Positions 23,939 through 30,297 of a stretch of 45,197 nucleotides of DNA are shown here, one piece after another. The translations under genes and the position numbers were made by a program. The notes beneath the pieces were generated by a model. The model searched no databases. It saw only the letters and a program-made list of their open reading frames with translations, and was not told where the DNA came from. The stretch is from a virus. Numbering within the stretch: position 1 is the first letter of the stretch; the number at the start of each line of letters is the position of its first letter. Location: IMG/VR virus record IMGVR_UViG_3300004369_000731, positions 1 through 45,197 of that record; one strand, given 5' to 3'.

Positions 23939-25108
23939 ATGAAGTATTGTGAAGCAGAAGGGTGTAACCTTGAGTTTACGCCTAACTCGTCTAACCAGAA
24001 GTATGCACACCCTACTTGTCGCAAGACTTTAGATAGTCTTGGGGTTTGTAGATACCGTAAAGAGAATGGACTGGTAGAAATGCCTAAAGATATTATTTCT
24101 GGTGATACACCAGAATCGGATTCAGAATTGCGTATTGCTTACGCTAAACTTCTTCAGGAGTATGAGAAGGTCAAGACTAAGAAGGATGATCTTGTTGATG
24201 CTGTTTATCGGGCAGCTCTTGATGATGGAGTTAATACTCAGCTTAAGCCAGTCAAGGCTCCGCCTAAAGATAAAAGAAAGGGCAAGACCGAAGAGGTTGC
24301 TGTCGCTGTAATTGCTGACTGGCAGTTGGCAAAGGTGACTCCTGATTACAACTCTCAGGTCTGTGAGGAGCGTATCGAACAGTACGCTCAGAAGGTTATT
24401 GATCTTACTGAGATTCAACGGGCTGACCATCCTGTAAAGAAGATTCATGTTTGGGCTTTGGGTGATATTGTTGAGGGAGAACTTATCTTCCCCGGTCAGT
24501 CTTTCTTGGTAGATGGAGGTCTTTACAGACAGGTTACGGTCGATGGGCCTCGTATCATTAAAAACTTTCTAACAAAGATGTTGGAAAACTTTGATGAAGT
24601 GGTGTTTACAGGTGTAATTGGTAATCACGGAGCCATTGGTGGCAGGTCTAGGCGTGACCATGACCCCGAGACAAATGCTGACAGAATGCTGTATCGTATA
24701 GTACAATGGATGTTTGAGAAGGAAAAACGGATTTCTTTTAATATTCCAGATGGTCGGGGTGAAAAGCATTGGTTTGCTGTCCCGCAGATTGGAAACTACA
24801 GAAGTCTACTATGCCACGGAGACCAGTTCAATGGATTATCCTCTTTCTACTCGTTTCAAAAGAAAGTTTACGGGTGGAAAGTTGGAGCACTTGGGGAGGA
24901 CTTTGACGATGTATACCTTGGACACTGGCACACGCCAACTAAGATGACATTTAACACTATCCAAGTAAGAGTCTCAGGCAGTCCTGAATCTACAAACACT
25001 TACGCTATGGAAAGTCTGGCGGCTATCGGTAGACCTTCTCAGCCTTTGATGTTTGTTCACCCTGATAAGGGTATAGTCACAGCAGAATATAACTGCTGGT
25101 TAGACTAA
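23939..25108 (+). CDS. Calcineurin-like metallophosphoesterase with N-terminal zinc-binding segment
   Basis: The product is 389 aa from ATG 23939, with GGGAG 6 nt upstream; the in-frame GTG at 23906 lacks a ribosome site. Residues 4-32 form a C-x4-C...H-x2-C segment likely to hold zinc. The phosphoesterase core has IADWQLAK (~123, with Gln in place of the usual His of DxH), GDIVEGE (~174), GNHG (~226), HGD (~291) and GHWH (~327), in the correct order. Family members hydrolyse phosphodiesters or phosphomonoesters with two metal ions, and phage copies are often linked to DNA processing or host regulation. The substrate is unknown. It is followed by a small membrane gene with a strong AGGAGG. 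Confidence 0.8.
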   Translation: MKYCEAEGCNLEFTPNSSNQKYAHPTCRKTLDSLGVCRYRKENGLVEMPKDIISGDTPESDSELRIAYAKLLQEYEKVKTKKDDLVDAVYRAALDDGVNTQLKPVKAPPKDKRKGKTEEVAVAVIADWQLAKVTPDYNSQVCEERIEQYAQKVIDLTEIQRADHPVKKIHVWALGDIVEGELIFPGQSFLVDGGLYRQVTVDGPRIIKNFLTKMLENFDEVVFTGVIGNHGAIGGRSRRDHDPETNADRMLYRIVQWMFEKEKRISFNIPDGRGEKHWFAVPQIGNYRSLLCHGDQFNGLSSFYSFQKKVYGWKVGALGEDFDDVYLGHWHTPTKMTFNTIQVRVSGSPESTNTYAMESLAAIGRPSQPLMFVHPDKGIVTAEYNCWLD

Positions 25109-25120
25109 GGAGGAAAATAT

Positions 25121-25315
25121 ATGAATTTATCAGCGGCACACAAGAGGCTTATTGCCTCATACGGACGTAGCGTTTTAGGCGCTGCGCTAGCAACGTACAC
25201 CGCAACTAACGATTGGAAGATGGCTCTTAACGCTCTTTGGGCGGCTCTCGTTCCTGTCGCTATCAGGTTCTTGAATCCTGCCGATCACTCGTTTGGCAAG
25301 AATGCTCAAGACTGA
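25121..25315 (+). CDS. Small membrane protein, unknown (holin-like)
   Basis: The product is 64 aa behind AAGGAGG. It has a basic N-terminus, an Ala-rich hydrophobic segment (SVLGAALATYTATNDW) and a second one (ALNALWAALVPVAIRFL), then NPADHSFGKNAQD. The phrase A-L-V-P-V-x-x-R-x-L-N-P-x-D-x-x-F-G is one I recall from small actinophage membrane proteins annotated as holins or of unknown function. Role unproven. Confidence 0.6.
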   Translation: MNLSAAHKRLIASYGRSVLGAALATYTATNDWKMALNALWAALVPVAIRFLNPADHSFGKNAQD

Positions 25316-25358
25316 TAACTAAAAATTGAATGTAGATAGCCCCTCCGCTCGAAAGGCA

Positions 25359-25367
25359 TGGTAAAAT
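25359..25367 (+). promoter_or_regulatory. Extended -10 (TGGTAAAAT) for leaderless zinc-ribbon gene
   Basis: TGGTAAAAT at 25359-25367 ends 6 nt before ATG 25374. There is no ribosome site next to that ATG, so a leaderless start is likely. A 9-nt inverted repeat (AGCCCCTCC at 25338-25346, GGAGGGGCT at 25416-25424) flanks the start. Confidence 0.5.
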
Positions 25368-25373
25368 AATCAT

Positions 25374-25571
25374 ATGGATATTAAATCCAAGATACCATTA
25401 AAATGCTCTTCTTGTGGAGGGGCTAAATACATTGACGAGCCTTTTTTGATTCATGACACTTGGTTTGTTGATGTTGTCTGTCTTGCTTGTGGACATTCAA
25501 AGGACATTGAGGTAACAAGACTGAGGGAACTTTTGGACAAGTTGGAGAAGGCGAGCAAAGTTGTTAACTGA
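25374..25571 (+). CDS. Zinc-ribbon protein, unknown
   Basis: The product is 65 aa. Two Cys pairs, C-S-S-C near residue 11 and C-L-A-C near residue 36, about 22 residues apart, make a classic zinc ribbon. The C-terminal part is a charged helix (TRLRELLDKLEKASK). The ribbon could bind DNA, RNA or a protein partner such as RNA polymerase. Proximity to the MerR-like and WhiB-like genes suggests a regulatory role, but there is no direct evidence. Confidence 0.65.
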   Translation: MDIKSKIPLKCSSCGGAKYIDEPFLIHDTWFVDVVCLACGHSKDIEVTRLRELLDKLEKASKVVN

Positions 25572-26025
25572 TAAGATAATTATTAACAAGATATACGTCT
25601 ATTCTGGCGTGTTGCACAAGGTTAAGAAGATTCACAAGAATAGCAATAAGGTCTTTTTGCAAAACATGGTTGATAACGAAGAAATTGTTATCCCACTGAA
25701 GGGATCAGAAATTCTTCTTTCCCGTGTATACACCATTGGTGAGGTCGCTAAGATCGTTGACAGGCGGTCCGACACTATAAGAAAGTACGAGAAGAGGGGG
25801 CTTATTCCTAAGCCTGTTTCAATAGACGAGGACTATCCGTCCTACAAGGGTTGGAGATTCTACACATCAGGGGACGTTTATGATATTGTATCCTTTTTCT
25901 CAGATAGAACGCCTGGTCGTCCGGTTAAGAAAGAAGAGGTATCAAGGTCTGATGTGAGAGGTAAAATCAAACATTTGAACCAGCAAGTTAAACTTACGAA
26001 TAGGAGCTTTATAAATGCAAAGTGA
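25561..26025 (+). CDS. MerR-family-like HTH transcriptional regulator
   Basis: The product is 154 aa from TTG 25561, 9 nt after GGAGAAGG and overlapping the previous gene. A short N-terminal beta domain (~1-55) precedes a MerR-type winged helix starting near residue 57: YTIGEVAKIVDRRSDTIRKYEKRGLIPKP, then WRFYTSGDVYDI. The T-I-G-E-V-A, R-x-x-T-I-R-x-Y-E and R-x-Y/F-x-x-x-D-V pieces are standard. The C-terminal tail is basic. There is no long dimerisation coiled coil or metal-binding tail, so it may be an excisionase-like or phage-type regulator. It is encoded three genes before a WhiB-like protein in the same operon. Confidence 0.78.
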   Translation: MLTDKIIINKIYVYSGVLHKVKKIHKNSNKVFLQNMVDNEEIVIPLKGSEILLSRVYTIGEVAKIVDRRSDTIRKYEKRGLIPKPVSIDEDYPSYKGWRFYTSGDVYDIVSFFSDRTPGRPVKKEEVSRSDVRGKIKHLNQQVKLTNRSFINAK

Positions 26026-26215
26026 AGTAGAAATTTGGGCATCTATCGGTATTACAAAGAATCTTGGTAACTATGAGTCACTAAGACTTGATGCCGGTGC
26101 GAGAGTAAAGGCTTCATCTGAAAATGATGAGCAGGCTTGGGCTAATCTGTGGAGTGCTGTTGACGAACAGATTGAGGCTAAGCTTCGGGAGTTAGATAGT
26201 GAGTCAGGGGGGTGA
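26015..26215 (+). CDS. Small acidic actinophage protein, unknown
   Basis: The product is 66 aa; AGGAG 8 nt before ATG 26015, overlapping the MerR-like gene. It begins EVEIWASIGITKNLGNYESLRLDAGAR and ends in an acidic helix with WANLWSAVDEQIEAKLREL. The phrase G-x-T-x-N-L-G-N-Y-E-S-L-R-x-D-A-G occurs in small proteins of unknown function in phages, to my recollection. It may be a small adaptor, but no function can be claimed. Confidence 0.6.
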   Translation: MQSEVEIWASIGITKNLGNYESLRLDAGARVKASSENDEQAWANLWSAVDEQIEAKLRELDSESGG

Positions 26216-26498
26216 TTGGGGAATAAAGGCGTTATGCCGATTTGATCCCAATCCCCATAAATGGCTGTCCCCAAGAAGGCATGAGATTGAAGAAGCCAGA
26301 GAAATCTGTCATAAATGTACTGTAAGGCCAGAATGTTTGTTTGCAGCAGTTTACGAAGGAGACTTTGTTGGAGTCAATGCTGGTTTGACAGAAATAGAGT
26401 ATCTTATGAAGACTTGGGAAGAGGTGGAATTTGAGCATGAAACTAACTGGCGAAAGTCTGATCGACTTATTCAAGACTTATTCAGAGAAATCCTCTAA
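26199..26498 (+). CDS. WhiB-family iron-sulfur transcription factor
   Basis: The product is 99 aa from GTG 26199, 8 nt after GGGAG, overlapping the previous gene by 17 nt. Four cysteines at 13, 37, 40 and 46 follow the WhiB pattern C-n-C-x2-C-x5-C and would ligate a [4Fe-4S] cluster; C-R-F-D-P-x-x-x-x-W around residues 13-22 is also typical. The beta-turn usually written G-V/I-W-G-G is G-V-N-A-G here, which could change contact with the primary sigma factor. Known members bind sigma-A region 4 and alter host promoter choice, and phage copies can act as dominant regulators. This is the strongest evidence for an actinobacterial host. Confidence 0.88.
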   Translation: MSQGGDWGIKALCRFDPNPHKWLSPRRHEIEEAREICHKCTVRPECLFAAVYEGDFVGVNAGLTEIEYLMKTWEEVEFEHETNWRKSDRLIQDLFREIL

Positions 26499-26742
26499 AC
26501 TTTTTATACCGGATTCGCCCCGTCAGGACGATGTTGCTGATAGTCTGGCAAAGCATTATGACGGCGACCTGTTGAGGAAGGCGGTGATGTGGTATATTGA
26601 CAACAGGCCGGGGCCATTCCTGATTTTTGACTTTGCAATTGAGTCTAGGGAGATGGTCGATAAGATTAAGTACGAGAACGAGGCTAAGTCTCGTTTTCAA
26701 GATATCGTAGCCGAAACTCGCAAGAGAATGGAAAATTCTTGA
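26437..26742 (+). CDS. Unknown protein upstream of helicase; possible helicase loader
   Basis: The product is 101 aa from ATG 26437 (TTG 26431 is possible; GAGGTGG at 26421-26427). It is helical and charged: SLIDLFKTYSEKSSKLF, then DDVADSLAKHYDGDLLRKAVMWYIDNRPGPFLIFDFAIES and a basic-acidic C-terminal helix. It overlaps the WhiB gene by 62 nt and the helicase gene by 4 nt (TTGA). Small helical proteins directly before DnaB genes are often loaders or helicase partners. That is the only ground for the suggestion. Confidence 0.5.
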   Translation: MKLTGESLIDLFKTYSEKSSKLFIPDSPRQDDVADSLAKHYDGDLLRKAVMWYIDNRPGPFLIFDFAIESREMVDKIKYENEAKSRFQDIVAETRKRMENS

Positions 26743-27959
26743 ACTACGAAATAAAGTTATTGAATTCCATTATTGACACAGGTGATTACGTAGATGCAGT
26801 CAATAGTGGTGTTGAAAATGTATTCATTGAGTACAGAGATGTTTGGAACTTTATTGTTGGTCATTATGATGACCATAGCAAGGTTCCTTCTAAAGACACT
26901 GTAAAGTCTCACTTCTCTGACTTTGAATTCTTTAGCACACCTGAGCCTCTCGCATATTACGTTGATGAGGCTAAGAAGGAGTCCCTTTCTTTTCAGGCGA
27001 GACAGGTTATTGCTAAAGCGCACTCTTTGATAGGAGAGGTGGGTCCTAAAGATGCGCTTTCGTATCTTATGGAGAACACATCCAAGCTATATAAGTTCTC
27101 CAGTAGTCTTAAGGACACCGATTTGGTTAGTGAGTGGAGAGATCGTTTTGATGATCTTAAAGAGCGCTCACTGAACCCTGATAAACAATATATTGGCATT
27201 CCTAGTGGCATCGAAGTTATTGACAAGACTTTTGGTGGCTGGCAAGAGGGCGACTTTGTTGTCCTTTTAGGATGGACCGGTGTTGGTAAGTCATTCATAG
27301 CTAGGCTATTTGCTGTTAATGCTTGGAAGGCTGGCTATCGACCTATGATTATCTCCCTAGAGATGAATAAGAAGCAGGAAGGCCAGCGGCTCGATACTCT
27401 TCTTAACAATGGGGAGGGTCATTTTACTAACACTGATTTGATTAAGGCTAACCCTGCGATTGTTGATACGTATGAGTCGTGGGCCGAGGCTACTTTTAGT
27501 GGAAAGCAGCCGATCTATCTGATTACTTCAGAGGGCTTAGAGACTGCTGACCAAAATATGGTTCAAGCTAAGATTGATCAATATCAGCCAGACATGGTGA
27601 TTCTTGACTATCACGGCTTGTTTGATGACTCGTCAGGAGCTAGAAATGAGACTGAGAAGGCTAAGAATCTTTCTAAGGCGTTCAAGCGAATTGCTGTTAA
27701 GAACAACATCCCTATTATCGACGTTGCTGCTGTTACTATGGCTGACGGTCACGGTGATAGGCCACCTGAGTTGGAAGAAGTGGCATGGTCAAAGCAGTTA
27801 GCCTATGACGCCGACCTTGTTCTTGCTATCCATAGGGACTTTAATTCAGATCTGTTTCAGGTCGTATCTAGAAAAGTTAGAAGAGCGACACAGTTTGGTT
27901 TTTATCTAAGATGGAACCTAGAGACAGGGAAGTGGGGTGAGGAATGGGACGTAGGGTGA
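26739..27959 (+). CDS. dnaB: DnaB-like replicative helicase
   Basis: The product is 406 aa from TTG 26739 (TTGA overlap). The N-terminal ~130 residues are helical, like the DnaB N-domain but short. The RecA-like core starts with IPSGIEVIDKTFGGWQEGD, followed by Walker A GWTGVGKSF (~178), SLEMNKKQEGQRLDTL, Walker B MVILDYHGLF (~286) and K-x-L-S-K-A-F-K-R-I-A-V. A basic loop R-K-V-R-R lies near the C-terminus. At 406 aa it is a little shorter than bacterial DnaB (~450-470). It should unwind the phage fork and work with the primase encoded directly downstream. Confidence 0.88.
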   Translation: MNYEIKLLNSIIDTGDYVDAVNSGVENVFIEYRDVWNFIVGHYDDHSKVPSKDTVKSHFSDFEFFSTPEPLAYYVDEAKKESLSFQARQVIAKAHSLIGEVGPKDALSYLMENTSKLYKFSSSLKDTDLVSEWRDRFDDLKERSLNPDKQYIGIPSGIEVIDKTFGGWQEGDFVVLLGWTGVGKSFIARLFAVNAWKAGYRPMIISLEMNKKQEGQRLDTLLNNGEGHFTNTDLIKANPAIVDTYESWAEATFSGKQPIYLITSEGLETADQNMVQAKIDQYQPDMVILDYHGLFDDSSGARNETEKAKNLSKAFKRIAVKNNIPIIDVAAVTMADGHGDRPPELEEVAWSKQLAYDADLVLAIHRDFNSDLFQVVSRKVRRATQFGFYLRWNLETGKWGEEWDVG

Positions 27960-28141
27960 TGGATGACGTTGTTTACACTCTTAATGGCGAAGCCGCTGAT
28001 ATTGAAACAATAGTAAGACTTCGTACTTGGATGGAGGATGAAGTTCGCTCTGAGAGGGGCGAGTTTTCTAAGACTAAGTTGTACACGGATTACATTCAAG
28101 AAAGAGAAATCTTTGAATTCAAGATTGTATTCTACAAGTAA
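27944..28141 (+). CDS. Small protein, unknown, between helicase and primase
   Basis: The product is 65 aa from ATG 27944; ATG 27959, whose A is the last base of the helicase stop, is an equally good start giving 60 aa. It reads MDDVVYTLNGEAADIETIVRLRTWMEDEVRSERGEF and then an aromatic, basic end (YIQEREIFEFKIVFYK). Acidic helical structure is predicted. It overlaps both neighbours. No family is recognised. Confidence 0.5.
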   Translation: MGRRVMDDVVYTLNGEAADIETIVRLRTWMEDEVRSERGEFSKTKLYTDYIQEREIFEFKIVFYK

Positions 28142-29036
28142 CATAGAAAGAGATGTCCTTGAACTGCTGAGCAGTCAAGGCGTTGAGGTTCACAATCAGT
28201 CTGGTAGCGAAGTTGCTATCTATTGTCCATTCCACGACAACCATAACAGTCCTGCCTGTTATATAAATACGAAGACGGGCCTGTGGCAGTGCTTTAATCC
28301 CTCTTGTGGAAAGAAGGGAAACTTTAGGCAACTCTACAAGCATATGACAGGTAAGACCTATGGTCGGGAATGGATACTTGATCCTGTTAACTTACAGAGA
28401 GAGCTTGATTTATCTCTGGCTTTTAGAGAAGATCAGGAACTGTCTACCGATAATGTAGAAATTGATTACGACAGTGATGAAGTTTCTAAGTTACAGTCGG
28501 TGGTCGATAGGGGGTATAGTTTAGAAACGCTAGAGTATTTTGAGATAGGATACTCTAAAGTTAAAGATAGGATTGTTATCCCTGTCAGGGATACGCAATA
28601 CAAGCTTGTGGGGTTGATAGGTCGTGCTATTCACGAATGGCAAGAACCTAGGTACCTATATAATAAAGGTTTTAAAAGAGCAGATGTACTTTTCAATATT
28701 CAGAATGCTAAGAGGTTTGATTCTGTAATTGTTTGTGAAGGAAGTCTGGATGCTATGAAGGTTTCTCAGGCTGGCTACAGAAATGTTGTGGCTACACTTG
28801 GGGCTAAGGTCTCAGCTAATCAGGTCAAGATGATCAGAAAATATTTTGACTCAGTGATCATATTTTCTGACAATGACGACGCTGGAGCGGAGATGCGGAG
28901 TGCTATAATAGATCAGTGTCGTGGGAAGGAACTGGCAACAGTATCCATACCTGACGGGCTTAAAGATCCCGGCGACATGACTCAAGAACAAATAGTTCAC
29001 GCAATTGAAAATAGAAAATTACACACAGGAGATTAA
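28113..29036 (+). CDS. DnaG-like primase (CHC2 zinc finger and TOPRIM)
   Basis: The product is 307 aa if TTG 28113 is used (AAGAAAGAGAAA upstream); TTG 28125 is possible, and a longer in-frame extension into the previous gene is less likely. A zinc finger near residues 38-70 reads C-P-F-H...C-F-N-P-S-C, as in CHC2 primases. The TOPRIM core has VIVCEGSLDAMK (~205, catalytic Glu) and IFSDNDDAGAEM (~250, the D-x-D metal site). There is no C-terminal helicase-interaction domain of the usual size, so the protein is a compact primase. It should make RNA primers for the DnaE-type polymerase encoded at 31430. Confidence 0.85.
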   Translation: MNSRLYSTSNIERDVLELLSSQGVEVHNQSGSEVAIYCPFHDNHNSPACYINTKTGLWQCFNPSCGKKGNFRQLYKHMTGKTYGREWILDPVNLQRELDLSLAFREDQELSTDNVEIDYDSDEVSKLQSVVDRGYSLETLEYFEIGYSKVKDRIVIPVRDTQYKLVGLIGRAIHEWQEPRYLYNKGFKRADVLFNIQNAKRFDSVIVCEGSLDAMKVSQAGYRNVVATLGAKVSANQVKMIRKYFDSVIIFSDNDDAGAEMRSAIIDQCRGKELATVSIPDGLKDPGDMTQEQIVHAIENRKLHTGD

Positions 29037-29037
29037 A

Positions 29038-29682
29038 ATGACATTTACAAGCATTAAAACATTAAAAGACATTGAGAAGAATATTCCACAGAAGTCCGGT
29101 GGTGGTGGGGGAGCAAAGAAGTTCTTCAACCTTCAGTCGGGCGATACATATAAGATTAGATTTCGTCAGGAACTTACTGAGGATTCTAAGAACTTTGATG
29201 AAGAGGCCGGTACCGGTATCATTGTTCCGGTTATCACTTCACCGATTAACTGGAAGTGGCGCTGCGCTTCTACTGCCCAGTCCGCCGAGCATGGTTACCG
29301 TTGTTGGGCCTCTGAGCAAATCGGTCAGGATGGCCGTTGGAAGCCTAAGCCTCACCTTCTCATCAACATTGCTGTTGAGATTGATGGCACTTGGGAGCCT
29401 CGTATTCTTGATACGACCTTTAACCAACGTCACATTGGTCTTATCCTTATGGAGTACGCTAAGGAGTTTGGTAGCATTGTGAATCAGAACTTTAAGTACA
29501 GCCGTACTGGTTCTGGTGCTCAGGATACTAACTATAGCCTTATTCCTTTGGGTGAGAGTGAAGCGGATGCTTCTATTGCTGATCTTCAGATGCATCAGCT
29601 AGATAACGTCTATATGACGCTTGGTTACGATAAGCAGAAGCAGTTCCTCACTACTGGTGAGTTGAACTCTGACAGTTGGTGA
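29038..29682 (+). CDS. Single-stranded DNA-binding protein, gp32-like (phage OB fold)
   Basis: The product is 214 aa from ATG 29038, with AGGAG 8 nt upstream, directly after the primase stop. It begins with a flexible region with five consecutive Gly, then FFNLQSGDTYKIRFRQEL and a region with WRCASTAQSAEHGYRCWASEQ, where gp32-like phage proteins carry a Cys-rich zinc site (two Cys remain). PHLLINIAVEIDGTWEPRILDTTFNQ follows as an OB-fold strand set. The C-terminus is mildly acidic. Its codon choice is more C-rich than its neighbours, as expected for an abundant protein. Role: protection of ssDNA during replication and recombination. Confidence 0.72.
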   Translation: MTFTSIKTLKDIEKNIPQKSGGGGGAKKFFNLQSGDTYKIRFRQELTEDSKNFDEEAGTGIIVPVITSPINWKWRCASTAQSAEHGYRCWASEQIGQDGRWKPKPHLLINIAVEIDGTWEPRILDTTFNQRHIGLILMEYAKEFGSIVNQNFKYSRTGSGAQDTNYSLIPLGESEADASIADLQMHQLDNVYMTLGYDKQKQFLTTGELNSDSW

Positions 29683-29705
29683 TTCCGACAGTGCGATTGT
29701 GATTT

Positions 29706-29759
29706 TAAGGGGCGGTGCGTTCTTGCATTGTTCGCTTTGCCTATTTGGGACGCCCCTTA
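29706..29759 (+). terminator. Stem-loop between SSB and nucleotidase genes (possible terminator)
   Basis: TAAGGGGCG (29706-29714) pairs exactly with CGCCCCTTA (29751-29759) across a 36-nt loop, followed by TTTCA. It lies in the 96-nt non-coding gap after the ssDNA-binding protein gene, and directly before a block of unlike base composition. The U-tract is weak, so a role in attenuation or mRNA stability is equally possible. Confidence 0.45.
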
Positions 29760-29778
29760 TTTCACTAGAAAGGTTGTG

Positions 29779-30297
29779 ATGGCTAATATTTGCCTAGATG
29801 TTGATGGTGTCGTTGCCGACTTGGTTGGCGGGATCAATAGAGAACTAGATAAGCGTGGCTTGCCAGATTTTGATTATGCTCATTGGGTTGTGGGTGTGTT
29901 TGAGGATGAGTTGACGCAGGAGATTTTTGGTGAGGCTACGTTTTGGAAGAATTTGAAGCCTTTTGTTGATTCTTGGTATCAGTTGGGTGAGTGGTGGGAT
30001 CAGGGTCATGATATTTTTTTGGTGACTGCTCGTTATTCTGATGCGGCTAGGCGTGTGTTGTTGCCGTGGTTGGATGATTGGAGGTTGCAGTATTCTCAGG
30101 TGTTTTTTGCTGAGATGGGTTCTAAGTTGGAGGTTGTTCGTGGGCTTGATCCTGTGGTGATGGTTGAGGATAATCCTTATGAGGTTCGTGCGTTGAGGGA
30201 GGGTGGTGTTGATTGTTTGTTGATGCGGGCTTGGTATAATTCGGAGTTTTGGGAGGATTTTCCTTCTGTTGGTGCTTTATCGGAGGTTGTTCTGTGA
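29779..30297 (+). CDS. HAD-fold 5'-(deoxy)ribonucleotidase-like protein
   Basis: The product is 172 aa from ATG 29779, behind AAAGG; a longer in-frame reading to 29728 lacks a ribosome site. HAD motif I is at the N-terminus: CLDVDGVVADL, with nucleophile D7 and D9. A T in FLVTARYS is motif II, a Lys in SKLEVV motif III, and VMVEDNPYEV motif IV. The short cap with aromatic residues (FEDELTQEIFGEATFWKNL) is typical of the NT5C-like family. Such enzymes dephosphorylate nucleoside monophosphates and could adjust the nucleotide pool. From here on the top strand is C-poor and G/T-rich, unlike the preceding genes. Confidence 0.75.
   Translation: MANICLDVDGVVADLVGGINRELDKRGLPDFDYAHWVVGVFEDELTQEIFGEATFWKNLKPFVDSWYQLGEWWDQGHDIFLVTARYSDAARRVLLPWLDDWRLQYSQVFFAEMGSKLEVVRGLDPVVMVEDNPYEVRALREGGVDCLLMRAWYNSEFWEDFPSVGALSEVVL

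Noticed and set aside
29683-29778. Possible tRNA in the gap before the nucleotidase
   Set aside because: One long-loop stem only; no cloverleaf, T-arm GTTC context or CCA end.
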